Below, in pieces: positions 25,859-33,782 of a stretch of 64,000 nucleotides of DNA. Every line of letters begins with the position of its first letter. Positions within the stretch are counted from its first letter, which is position 1. The translations under genes were made by a program, and so were the position numbers. Below the pieces are notes generated by a model. It was not told where the DNA came from and searched no databases. It worked only from the letters and a program-made list of their open reading frames with translations. Source of the DNA: Myxococcus eversor (GTDB lineage: Bacteria > Myxococcota > Myxococcia > Myxococcales > Myxococcaceae); the NCBI RefSeq assembly GCF_010894455.1, contig NZ_JAAIXY010000015.1, forward strand, positions 124,001 through 188,000, given 5' to 3'.

Positions 25859-27679
25859 TCAGCGGACCTCCCAGCCCTTGTCGCCGCGCTCGTACTGCTG
25901 CCCCGCGCGCAGCGCGCCGTAGAAGAGGAAGTCCTTCACGCCCACGACGGACTTGCCGTCGAACAGGCCCAGCTCTCCCTTCGGCGGCAGCCGGATGCCC
26001 AGCTCGGAGGCCTTCAGGCGCACCTTCCCGCCCGGGGCCACCGTCACGTTCGGCAGCACCGCGCCCACGGGCGTCGTCACCTGGGTGGGCACGTGCTCAC
26101 TCCGCGCCAGGCTCACCCTCAGGTTCGTGGTCAGCACCATGCCCTGGAGCGACAGCGCCACGGCGCCCCGGTTTCCCACGTCCACCCAGCCCTCCACCGG
26201 GTCGAACGCCTCGAACACCAGCGTGGGGCGCTGCGCCTGCATCCGCGTCCAGTCCTTCTCCACGAAGGCCCGGCGCTCCTTCACGTAGCGCTTCATGTAG
26301 TCGCGACCCGCCTTGAACTGCGCGTAGTCGGTGTACGGAGCCCCATTCATGTGCGGGTCGATGAGCGCGTGCATCGCGTCGATGTACGGGTTCATCACCT
26401 CGGGCTTGAACAGCTCGTCCAGCGCCTTGTCGAGCCGCGCGCCCAGCCGCTCACGCAGCTCGGGGTTCGCCAGCACGCGCGTGCCCAGGTTGGAGAAGAC
26501 GGGCAGATAGCCGGGATAGGACTGCGTCTCCGTCTTGCGCTGCAGGTACATCTTCTCCGTCCACGCGTCCGTCAGCGTGAAGTTGAACAGCGGGTGGCGC
26601 ATGTTGGCGGAGCTGGTGCTCATGCCCTCCGCGGGGTTGAGGTACCACCAGCGCGCGTCCACGTTGTTGAGGTCCCAGGGCACGTAGGACCACTTCGCCA
26701 CGGCCCGGTCGTAGATGAAGTAGCTCTCCGAGTCCTCCACGAAGTTGTTGGACATCAGCGCGTCCAGCACCATGGAGCGCAGGTAGTGCTCCAACTGGAG
26801 GTGCTTCTCCAGCGCGGCGGCGAACTCGGGCTCCGGCGTGTAGTTGATGACGTCCAGCATGGCGAAGAGCCCATCGTCCGGCTGCTGCTCGTTGGTCTTC
26901 TTCGTCCAGTCACCCTGGTAGGGCACCTTCCACGTCTTCAGCTCGCAGTCCTTCCAACCGCACCGGTAGATGGTGGCGTCGTCGTCCGCGAAGGCATGGG
27001 CCTTGAGGAAGGCCTTGTTCACCTGCTCGATATCCAGGAACACGCCCTCGTACTGGCCATTGAGCTTGAGGCGCACGAAGGTCGCCTTGGACGCGGGCAC
27101 GCGCATCGCGGCCATCAGGTCGAACGCCATCTTCTCCGCCAGCAGCGTCGCATCCGCGAACTCGGCCACGAGGTTGAGCGACGTGCGCCCCTCGAAGCGC
27201 ACGTCCTTGTCGAAGCTCACGTTCCAGCTCTTCTTGACGAAGAAGCGCGCGGAGGCCCCGCGCAGGCGCACCTTCACCTGGTACGTCTTCCCGCCCGCCT
27301 TGAAGATGGCGTCCTGCTCCGGCGTCCACACGTCCGCCTCGAACTTCTTCATCGCCTCCTCGGGGATGATGAGCTCGTACTCGGGCACGCTCGCCTGCAA
27401 GGTCGGCATGACGAAGGGCCGCTGGGCCTCCGGCGTCACCGGCGGAGGCGGGTCGACGGGAGGCGGATCCACCGGAGGAGGATCGACAGGCGGCGGGTCC
27501 ACCGGAGGAGGGTCGACGGGAGGCGGATCCACCGTGCCGGGCGGTGAAGGTTGCTCGATGGGAGGTGGCTGGGTGATGGGCGAGGGGGGGGCTCCAGAAC
27601 CGCAAGCCCACAGCCACATCACCGGAAGGCAGAGCAAGAGTCGTGAGCGCGTCATCTCCAGGTGTTGAGCAAGGCTCAT
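25859..27679 (-). CDS. CotH-family (kinase-like fold) lipoprotein with VDPPP repeats
   Basis: The protein has 606 residues. The signal peptide ends in the lipobox W-L-W-A-C. It is followed by six V-D-P-P-P repeats (residues 50-79) that probably span the cell-surface polymer layer. The core has the CotH pattern: V-K-V-R-L-R-G-A-S, then K-S-W-N-V-S-F-D-K, L-N-G-Q-Y-E-G-V-F-L-D-I-E-Q-V, and W-D-L-N-N-V-D. These correspond to the spore-coat kinase fold, where the Asp in the W-D-L-N-N segment is expected to bind metal. CotH proteins phosphorylate spore-coat or secreted proteins; the substrate here is unknown. A C-terminal beta domain follows. The start may instead be the ATG at 27655. Confidence 0.8.
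   Translation of the reverse strand: MSLAQHLEMTRSRLLLCLPVMWLWACGSGAPPSPITQPPPIEQPSPPGTVDPPPVDPPPVDPPPVDPPPVDPPPVDPPPPVTPEAQRPFVMPTLQASVPEYELIIPEEAMKKFEADVWTPEQDAIFKAGGKTYQVKVRLRGASARFFVKKSWNVSFDKDVRFEGRTSLNLVAEFADATLLAEKMAFDLMAAMRVPASKATFVRLKLNGQYEGVFLDIEQVNKAFLKAHAFADDDATIYRCGWKDCELKTWKVPYQGDWTKKTNEQQPDDGLFAMLDVINYTPEPEFAAALEKHLQLEHYLRSMVLDALMSNNFVEDSESYFIYDRAVAKWSYVPWDLNNVDARWWYLNPAEGMSTSSANMRHPLFNFTLTDAWTEKMYLQRKTETQSYPGYLPVFSNLGTRVLANPELRERLGARLDKALDELFKPEVMNPYIDAMHALIDPHMNGAPYTDYAQFKAGRDYMKRYVKERRAFVEKDWTRMQAQRPTLVFEAFDPVEGWVDVGNRGAVALSLQGMVLTTNLRVSLARSEHVPTQVTTPVGAVLPNVTVAPGGKVRLKASELGIRLPPKGELGLFDGKSVVGVKDFLFYGALRAGQQYERGDKGWEVR
27443..27532 (-). repeat. Six tandem 15-bp repeats encoding VDPPP
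   Basis: Six in-frame 15-base units inside the cotH-like gene differ only at synonymous third positions. They form a proline-rich spacer just after the lipid anchor. Confidence 0.9.
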
Positions 27680-27999
27680 GCCTCACGAAGGCAGACGTGC
27701 GACGCCTGAAAGTGAACGATGCCAGTGCCCCAAGACGCCGTGGGGCGGGTAGTTGATGAAAGGGATTTCCCTTCCTGGGCCGGTCATTTGCTTCACCCTG
27801 GAGGGCAGGGGACCCGTCGACCCCCGTGCCGGCGTGGAGCTTCGCGAGGGGCCACCACGTCGTACGCGAGCCTCCCTGGTGGGGCAGGCGGGCAGGCAAG
27901 GAAGCCGTCTTCCCTTCTTCCCTCCGCTGTTCCCGACACGGAGCGTCGGGCCTAGCTTCTAGAGGAAGAGGGGAGCGCCGCGACAGGGAGACGCCCGCG
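27680..27999. other. 320-base divergent intergenic region
   Basis: No gene is evident. It holds a candidate sigma-54 promoter (27777-27792) and, at 27918-27933, a 16-base sequence TTCCCTCCGCTGTTCC that recurs exactly in the gap upstream of 43717. Confidence 0.5.
27777..27792 (+). promoter_or_regulatory. Candidate sigma-54 (-24/-12) promoter
   Basis: GG at 27778-27779 and GC at 27890's counterpart position 27790-27791 are separated by ten bases, within G-G-G-C-C-G...T-T-T-G-C-T. This fits the GG-N10-GC rule, with TTGCT matching the -12 box. The -24 half has mismatches. It would serve the gene at 28000. Confidence 0.25.
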
Positions 28000-28467
28000 A
28001 TGGAGACCTGGAACCAGTCGTCTGATTCCGCCCGCAGTCACACGCCGTTGATGGTGAACCGTCGTATCGACGAGCATGTGGAGGCATGCGTGCGGCACAT
28101 GGCGACCCATGCGGACCGCCCGGAGATGAGCCGCTACCTCCAACGCCTGGAGCGCGAGTGGGACCTCAACCGCGCCGTCATGGTGGGCACGGCCGCGCTG
28201 GGCGCGCTGGGCCTGCTGCTGGGCAAAAAGGATGGCGGCCGGTGGCGGGCGCTGAGCGCCGTGGCCGCGGGAGTCCTCCTCCAGCACGGCGTCTTCGGCT
28301 TCGGGCCCTTGTCCGCTCCCTTGCGCGCGCTGGGCATCCGCTCGCGCCGGGAAATCGACCTGGAGAAGTTCGCCATCAAGGCGCTGCGCGGTGACTTCGA
28401 GCGCATCCCCAATGACGGCGGGCCCATGGCCAAGGCCAACGCGGCGCTCGTGGCCGCGCAGTCCTGA
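28000..28467 (+). CDS. Small membrane protein, DUF2892/YgaP-like
   Basis: The protein has 155 residues. A soluble helical N-terminus (R-R-I-D-E-H-V-E-A-C-V-R-H-M, residues 20-60) is followed by two hydrophobic helices (V-G-T-A-A-L-G-A-L-G-L-L-L-G and A-V-A-A-G-V-L-L-Q-H-G) separated by a basic turn. This resembles the DUF2892 membrane hairpin. The C-terminus has R-R-E-I-D-L-E-K-F-A-I-K-A-L-R-G-D-F. AGGGAG lies about ten bases before the ATG. No catalytic residue can be named, and the function is unknown. Confidence 0.65.
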   Translation: METWNQSSDSARSHTPLMVNRRIDEHVEACVRHMATHADRPEMSRYLQRLEREWDLNRAVMVGTAALGALGLLLGKKDGGRWRALSAVAAGVLLQHGVFGFGPLSAPLRALGIRSRREIDLEKFAIKALRGDFERIPNDGGPMAKANAALVAAQS

Positions 28468-28490
28468 CGCCGCGCCTCGCTGCCTCGCCA

Positions 28491-28522
28491 GCCCCCGCTC
28501 ACCCGATGAAGGGAGCGGGGGC
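28491..28522. terminator. Hairpin between convergent genes
   Basis: A perfect 10-bp stem, GCCCCCGCTC/GAGCGGGGGC, with a 12-base loop lies between the stops of the small membrane protein and the protease-barrel fusion. Confidence 0.65.
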
Positions 28523-28533
28523 GGCTCGTCGCC

Positions 28534-31500
28534 TCAGTGCCGGGGCGAGGTGTAGCCACCGCCCTGCGCCGGCATCAGCGCCGGAGAGGACGGCTGGACG
28601 GCGCCGTTCGTCGCGCCGGTGTCCGCCTGGTCGAAGAAGCCGTTGAGGCCGGCGATGCCCAGCGAGAAGTTCGTCACCCAGCCGGAGTCCGGCTTGCCTG
28701 CCTTGGCGCCGATGTCGAACGGCTTGGCGAAGTGCAGCCGCAGCAGCAGGGGCCCCAGCGCCAGGTTCACACCGACGACGGCGTTGAGCACCCGGTGGTT
28801 CCACAAGTCGTCGCCGCCGTTGCCCACGCCACCCACGTCCATCGCCGCGATGGCCTCCAAGTCACTCAAGAAGGCCACGCGGATGATGTCGTTGAGGGGC
28901 AGCTGCAGCTCCAGCGTGGAGTAGACGAAGTTGCGGCCGAGCAGCCACCGCTCGTCGCCGAAATTCACCCCGCGCAGGGTGTCGAACGACGACAGGAAGT
29001 AGGAGCGCGCGTAGCGTCCGCCGAGCGTCGTGCCCGCGCCGCCGCGCAGGAAGATGTTGGTGCGGCCGTAGATGGGGAAGTAGCGCTCGGCATCCAGGCG
29101 CAGGTTGCCGTAGGCCTCGCTGTCGAACGGTTGCACGCCCAGCGTCATCTCCAGCAGCGCGGAGCTGCCCGACAGCGGGCCGGTGGCGTAGTGGTACTTG
29201 AGGCTGTCGTAGCCCACCTGGCCGCTGACCTCGGTCTGGAAGCGGATGGCGCCGTTCTTCGCGTTCCACTCCGACAGCAGCTCCCGGTTGGCCTCGTTGC
29301 GGTCCGGGAAGAACAGGCGGAACTCGGTCTGGTCGTCGAGGAAGTACTTGGTTCCGCCCATGCTCAAATCGCCCTGGACGAAGAAGAACGTACTGAGCGG
29401 ATAGCGCAGGCTGCCGAGCGCGCCGAAGAACCGCTCCGCCGACGTGAAGAAGACAGGCGAGTTCTCGAACGTCTGGTCCACGCGGAAGCGCAGCGACTGG
29501 AACAGACCGCCGCCCCACGTCGTCCGGCCCGCGTCGTTGATGTACAGCATGTAGCCGTCCGTCAAATCGAAGCTGCCGTACACCGCCAGGGTGAGGATGA
29601 ACTGGTGGTCCCTCATCCGGTCACTCGCCGCCGCGAAGAGCTGACCGACGAAGCCGCCGCCGCCCGCGCCCGCGAAGCCGAAGATGGGGCCGAACTCCAG
29701 GTTCTTTCGCGCGAAGGGCTCGTACGCCTGCGCATCCGTGAGGGGGCGCACCGCCAGCGGGTTGGGCGGCTCGGGCGGAGGCTCCGCCGGCACGTCCAAC
29801 GCGAGCATGCGCGGCGGCCTGAGCACCGCGGGCTTCCGCTCACCCGACACGTGGAAGAGCATCCACAGGCCACCCTCGGGGCCCGCACCCGGCTCGAAGA
29901 CGCCGGTGGTCAGGTCCGTGCGGCGGACGATGCGGCCGTCCGCCATCAGCTCGTGCAAATCCGAGCTGCTGTTGTTGAAGGCGGTGAAGAACACGCGGCC
30001 GTCGGCCAGGGCCAGCGGGTCCGCGTGGTCCCTCTCCTCGCTCGTCAGCCGCTCCACCTGGCGGGGCGCGTCCAGCTTCACGCGGAAGAGGTTGAACTTG
30101 CGGTGCGACGTGGCGTCCGACGTGAAGACGATGCCCGCGGGGCCCCACGTCACCTGGCGCTCGGAGAACACGTCGTCGGTGAGCTGCAGGGGCTTGGCGT
30201 CCGGGTTCGCGTTCAGGTCGATGACGTAGATGTCGCGCAGGCCCTCGTCCTTGATGCCGATGAAGGCCACGTAGCGCCCATCCGGCGAGAGGGCCGGCGA
30301 GTACGCCGCCAGGATGCCGTGCTTGTCGATGCGGTACGCCTTGCGGTCGCCCACGTCCAACTGCACTGTCGTGCCCACCTCCCGGTCGATGCCGGTGCGG
30401 ATGGGGTTGCGCCGCACCAGCACGTCGTTGGCGCGCTTCTCCACGGTGTGTTTGTAGTCCTGCACGTAGATGACGTCGCGGCCGGTGATTTCGGCGATGA
30501 AGGCCAGCTTGTCCTTGGACAGCGCGAAGCTGCGGCCGGAGATGGGGTGCAGCGACTCCACGCCGGGCACGCCGTCACCGGCGACCTTCTCCGACTTGTC
30601 AGGCGCGCGCGGGTCCATCAGATACAGCCGGCTCTCACCCGTCTCGGGGACGATGGTGCGCATCGCCAGGACTGTGCCGTCCGGCGAGCTGGCCATGGCG
30701 GTGATGTAGCCGGGCGCCTTGTCGAGCAGGTCCAACGCGGGCGCGGACTGCTCCGAGCCGAGGTACGTCTTGTACGCCCGGCGCTTCAGCCAGTTCTCGA
30801 ACCGCGCGGACACACGCTTCGGATCATCTCCCGTCAGACGCTCCAGCAGCTCCTCGAACTTGATGGACGGTGAGTCCTTGGAGCCGCCCACCAGCCGGGG
30901 CGCGTCCTCCAGCACGCGCTGGATGAAGCCCTTGCCGTACTCCTCCTCCAGGAAGGCCACGCGCACCTGGCCGACCTTGTAGATCCACAGGTAGCCGTAG
31001 GGCCCGGGGGAGAAGAAGTCGAGGAAGGCGTAGCCCTTGTAGAGGTCCGGGTTGACGAGCAGGTCGCGGACGAGCATCTCCGCCTCGGGGTCCATGCCCC
31101 GCTTGGCGTAGAACTCGGCGATACCTTCGATGAACCACAGGGGAATCGCCTGGAGGGGGTCGCCGAACACCTTGGCCTGCTCGGCCACGGTGCGGACCTT
31201 CTGGATGGTGAACTGGTGCGCCAGCTCGTGGGTGGAGATCTCCTCGAAGAGGCGGTGGTCACCCAGGTACGGCAGGGTGAGCTTCAGGTCCTCCGTGCTG
31301 GTGACGCCCAGGGTGCCCTCGGACAGCGGGAAGAGGTTCGTCTGCAGGAACTCCTGGTAGCTGCTGTAGAGGATGTACGGGAAGGTCTCCGTGGGGACGT
31401 ACTGGAAGGTGTCCACCAGGTACCGGTACGCCTCTTCGATGAGCGGCGCGGCGCGCTCGGCGACCACGCGCTCCCGCTCGTAGAAGTAGAAGCGCACGCC

Positions 31501-32070
31501 GCCGGCCTTGGCGCCGAGCGTCTTCGCATAGGTGTAGCTGAACCCACCATCGGGACTGCCGCCCAGGGCCGGGCCGCTGCCCAGCGCGGGGCCGCTGCCT
31601 GTCCCGCCATCGCCCAGGAAGCTGCTCAGGGGCGTGCCGCCGTCATCGCCGACCGCCGCCGTCGCGCCTGACGGGGGCGAGCCTCCGTCATCGTTGCCCG
31701 CGAGGGCGCCCGGAGGGGTGCCCCCGTCCTGCTGCTCCGCGAGCAGGGGCGGAGGGCTGGTGGACGGCTCGGAGCCGCTGGGGGGACCCGCGGGGACAGA
31801 CTTGGTGTCGCCGGTATCCGGATGGGTGGTGGGCGCGTCCGGGTTGGCGCCGCCCTGGGCACCGGGCGGCTGCTCATGCGCCGTCCTCTCCGGAGGCTTG
31901 GCGACTCCGGTGGCGGCGGGGCCCACGAGGATGTCGACGTGCCGCCACTCGAACTCGAAGCTGTTCACCGGCGTCTTGCCCGGGCGACGAGGCACGACGA
32001 AGACCTGGGCCAACGCCAGCCCCGGGAGGAGCAGGGTCAGCGCGGCGGCAGCGAGGAGACGGGGGTTCAC
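28534..32070 (-). CDS. MA-type metalloprotease / TolB-like propeller / BamA-like barrel fusion
   Basis: The protein has 1178 residues from the GTG at 32070. This start is chosen because a textbook GAGGTGA lies five bases upstream and a signal peptide ending L-A-L-A-Q follows directly. A long Pro/Gly/Asp-rich linker (about 60-190) leads to a gluzincin domain with H281-E-L-A-H285 and a downstream W-F-I-E-G-I-A-E-F, giving zinc ligands and catalytic Glu. WD40/TolB-type propeller repeats follow (S-P-D-G-R-Y-V-A-F-I-G...D-I-Y-V-I-D-L). The last 400 residues resemble the D15/BamA surface-antigen barrel (L-R-G-V-N-F-G-D-E-R, then L-A-L-G-P-L-L-L-R-L-H-F). The protein should sit in the outer membrane with the protease exposed on one side. 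Confidence 0.82.
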   Translation of the reverse strand: MNPRLLAAAALTLLLPGLALAQVFVVPRRPGKTPVNSFEFEWRHVDILVGPAATGVAKPPERTAHEQPPGAQGGANPDAPTTHPDTGDTKSVPAGPPSGSEPSTSPPPLLAEQQDGGTPPGALAGNDDGGSPPSGATAAVGDDGGTPLSSFLGDGGTGSGPALGSGPALGGSPDGGFSYTYAKTLGAKAGGVRFYFYERERVVAERAAPLIEEAYRYLVDTFQYVPTETFPYILYSSYQEFLQTNLFPLSEGTLGVTSTEDLKLTLPYLGDHRLFEEISTHELAHQFTIQKVRTVAEQAKVFGDPLQAIPLWFIEGIAEFYAKRGMDPEAEMLVRDLLVNPDLYKGYAFLDFFSPGPYGYLWIYKVGQVRVAFLEEEYGKGFIQRVLEDAPRLVGGSKDSPSIKFEELLERLTGDDPKRVSARFENWLKRRAYKTYLGSEQSAPALDLLDKAPGYITAMASSPDGTVLAMRTIVPETGESRLYLMDPRAPDKSEKVAGDGVPGVESLHPISGRSFALSKDKLAFIAEITGRDVIYVQDYKHTVEKRANDVLVRRNPIRTGIDREVGTTVQLDVGDRKAYRIDKHGILAAYSPALSPDGRYVAFIGIKDEGLRDIYVIDLNANPDAKPLQLTDDVFSERQVTWGPAGIVFTSDATSHRKFNLFRVKLDAPRQVERLTSEERDHADPLALADGRVFFTAFNNSSSDLHELMADGRIVRRTDLTTGVFEPGAGPEGGLWMLFHVSGERKPAVLRPPRMLALDVPAEPPPEPPNPLAVRPLTDAQAYEPFARKNLEFGPIFGFAGAGGGGFVGQLFAAASDRMRDHQFILTLAVYGSFDLTDGYMLYINDAGRTTWGGGLFQSLRFRVDQTFENSPVFFTSAERFFGALGSLRYPLSTFFFVQGDLSMGGTKYFLDDQTEFRLFFPDRNEANRELLSEWNAKNGAIRFQTEVSGQVGYDSLKYHYATGPLSGSSALLEMTLGVQPFDSEAYGNLRLDAERYFPIYGRTNIFLRGGAGTTLGGRYARSYFLSSFDTLRGVNFGDERWLLGRNFVYSTLELQLPLNDIIRVAFLSDLEAIAAMDVGGVGNGGDDLWNHRVLNAVVGVNLALGPLLLRLHFAKPFDIGAKAGKPDSGWVTNFSLGIAGLNGFFDQADTGATNGAVQPSSPALMPAQGGGYTSPRH

Positions 32071-32262
32071 GAAGGTCACCTCAGGGGTGGGGTACTGGCG
32101 AGACAGGTGCTTCCTAGGAGGCTCGCTCTCAAGAACGAGCCTATACAAGCGCCTCGATAATTTCTTTCCGTTTACTTGCCAGGCGGTGGACGTCGCCGCT
32201 CCCTTGGGGAGAAAGAGGGAGGGGCTTTCGTTGGGTTCCAACGCCCGGTATGCATACGGGCC

Positions 32263-33711
32263 ATGAGACGCTTCTTCTTACTGAGCAGCACGCTGGTCCT
32301 CGCCCTGGGTTGCGGCAAGGACGACAACTCCAAGAACAAGGCGGAGTGTCATCTTGCCGCCATCAACCTGTCGTCCTGTCAGCGTTCAACCCTCGCTTCA
32401 GTGCAGGCCAGCGGGGTGTGGAACGTCAATGTCGAACTGAACGACGGGACGGGCTCCGCGGGTGCGCTCAAGTTGTCGGGCGGTTCCGGCGCGCAGATTC
32501 TGGGCCTTCCGGTGACGGAGCAGCAGCTCACGGAAGACACCTTCTACATGGCCGCCGACGTGGTGGACACGTTTGGCCGCACGGTGCGCTACTCGTTCAC
32601 CGGGTGCTCCGCGACCGCGCCGACGAAGCTGGGCGGCACGTTCCGTCGGTGTGTGGACGGAGAGCTGGACCTGCAGGGCACCTTCTCGGGCGCGCGCATC
32701 GAGCGCAACACCGGCGAGGCCGAGTCCTCGGGCCTGGAGCTGGTGAAGGCGCTGACGCTGCCGCGCGGCCTCCCGAAGGACCTGGTGGTGTCCGGGGGCT
32801 ATGCCTACGTGCCCGCGGGTGTCGAGGGCCTCTTCGTCTACGACGTGCGCAACCCGGCGGAGGCGCAGCAGGTGGGCGCGGCCAAGCGCAGCACCGACGT
32901 CTACAACGACGTGTTGGTGAAGGACACCACGCTCTTCGTGGCGACGCAGGGCAGCGGCCTCTCCCTCTACAGCCTGGAGAATCCGGCGGCGCCTGTGTTC
33001 CTGCGCGCGTTGGCGGACCCCGCGGTGGATGTGTCGTCGTTGGCGTTGGAGGGAAATCTCTTGTTCGCCGCGTCGCCTTCGCCCAACGGCGAGGTGCTCA
33101 TCTTCGACGTGACGACGGCCGCGCAGCCGAAGCTGGTGGACCGCTATTTCGTCGAGGGCGCGGAGCCGCTCAGCGGCGAAGTGCCGATGGACGTGGCGGC
33201 GGTGGGCAACCGGCTGTACGTGAGCAACTGGACCTTCGGCTTGTCGGTGTCGGACATCACCACGCCGTCGACTCCGAAGCTGCTGGGACGTTTCGCGGGC
33301 GGTCCCGCGCGCACGGCGGCGGTGGGCACGGTGGGGGACCGCATCCTGGCCTTCACGGGTGGCGAGGACTGGGGCGCGCACCTGAGTGTGCTGGACGTGG
33401 CCTCTCCGGCGAACGTGCTCCAGGTGGGAGAGTTCAGGATCCGTCCGGAGGTTTCCATCCGCGCGATGACGCTGTCGGGAACGAAGCTCTACGTGGCGCA
33501 CTACCAGGATGGCCTGCGCGTGCTGGACGTGAGCAACCCGAGCGTTCCCCGGCAGGTGGCGTACTACAACACCTGGCGCGAGACGGACACGGGCCGTGGT
33601 GTCTCGTTCTTCGATGGGCTCAACAGCGTGAGCGTCCCCGGAGATGGGTACGTGTACGCGACCGAGTCGTCACGCGGGTTGCTCATCTTCCGCGAGACTC
33701 CGGCTCCGTGA
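32263..33711 (+). CDS. LVIVD-repeat beta-propeller lipoprotein
   Basis: The protein has 482 residues. The signal peptide ends in the lipobox A-L-G-C-G. Residues 25-150 form a separate domain with several cysteines (H-L-A-A-I-N-L-S-S-C-Q). The rest consists of LVIVD-type repeats of about 42 residues, each with a pattern like Y-A-Y-V-P-A-G...G-L-F-V-Y-D-V-R-N-P. I count at least five copies (L-F-V-A-T-Q-G, L-F-A-A-S-P-S, L-Y-V-S-N-W, L-Y-V-A-H-Y). LVIVD proteins are surface propellers of unknown ligand. It is divergent from the protease-barrel gene with an AT-rich 192-base gap. The ATG at 32263 is the only start that exposes the signal peptide. Confidence 0.8.
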   Translation: MRRFFLLSSTLVLALGCGKDDNSKNKAECHLAAINLSSCQRSTLASVQASGVWNVNVELNDGTGSAGALKLSGGSGAQILGLPVTEQQLTEDTFYMAADVVDTFGRTVRYSFTGCSATAPTKLGGTFRRCVDGELDLQGTFSGARIERNTGEAESSGLELVKALTLPRGLPKDLVVSGGYAYVPAGVEGLFVYDVRNPAEAQQVGAAKRSTDVYNDVLVKDTTLFVATQGSGLSLYSLENPAAPVFLRALADPAVDVSSLALEGNLLFAASPSPNGEVLIFDVTTAAQPKLVDRYFVEGAEPLSGEVPMDVAAVGNRLYVSNWTFGLSVSDITTPSTPKLLGRFAGGPARTAAVGTVGDRILAFTGGEDWGAHLSVLDVASPANVLQVGEFRIRPEVSIRAMTLSGTKLYVAHYQDGLRVLDVSNPSVPRQVAYYNTWRETDTGRGVSFFDGLNSVSVPGDGYVYATESSRGLLIFRETPAP

Positions 33712-33744
33712 AGGGCTGTCACGCCGTCGTCGGTTGAAGGAAGG

Positions 33745-33770
33745 GGGGCGCCTGCTGGGTGAGGCGCCCC
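33745..33770. terminator. Hairpin between convergent genes
   Basis: A perfect 8-bp stem, GGGGCGCC/GGCGCCCC, with a ten-base loop lies between the stops of the LVIVD and Ser/Thr/Gly-rich genes. Confidence 0.6.
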
Positions 33771-33782
33771 TCCCGCATCGCG

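Noticed and set aside
27443..27532. 15-bp repeats considered as binding sites
   Set aside because: They lie within a coding frame and simply encode V-D-P-P-P.
32100..32170. CTCGATAA near the divergent 32 kb promoters as a sigma-28 site
   Set aside because: There is no AAA-type element 15 bases upstream and no link to secretion genes.
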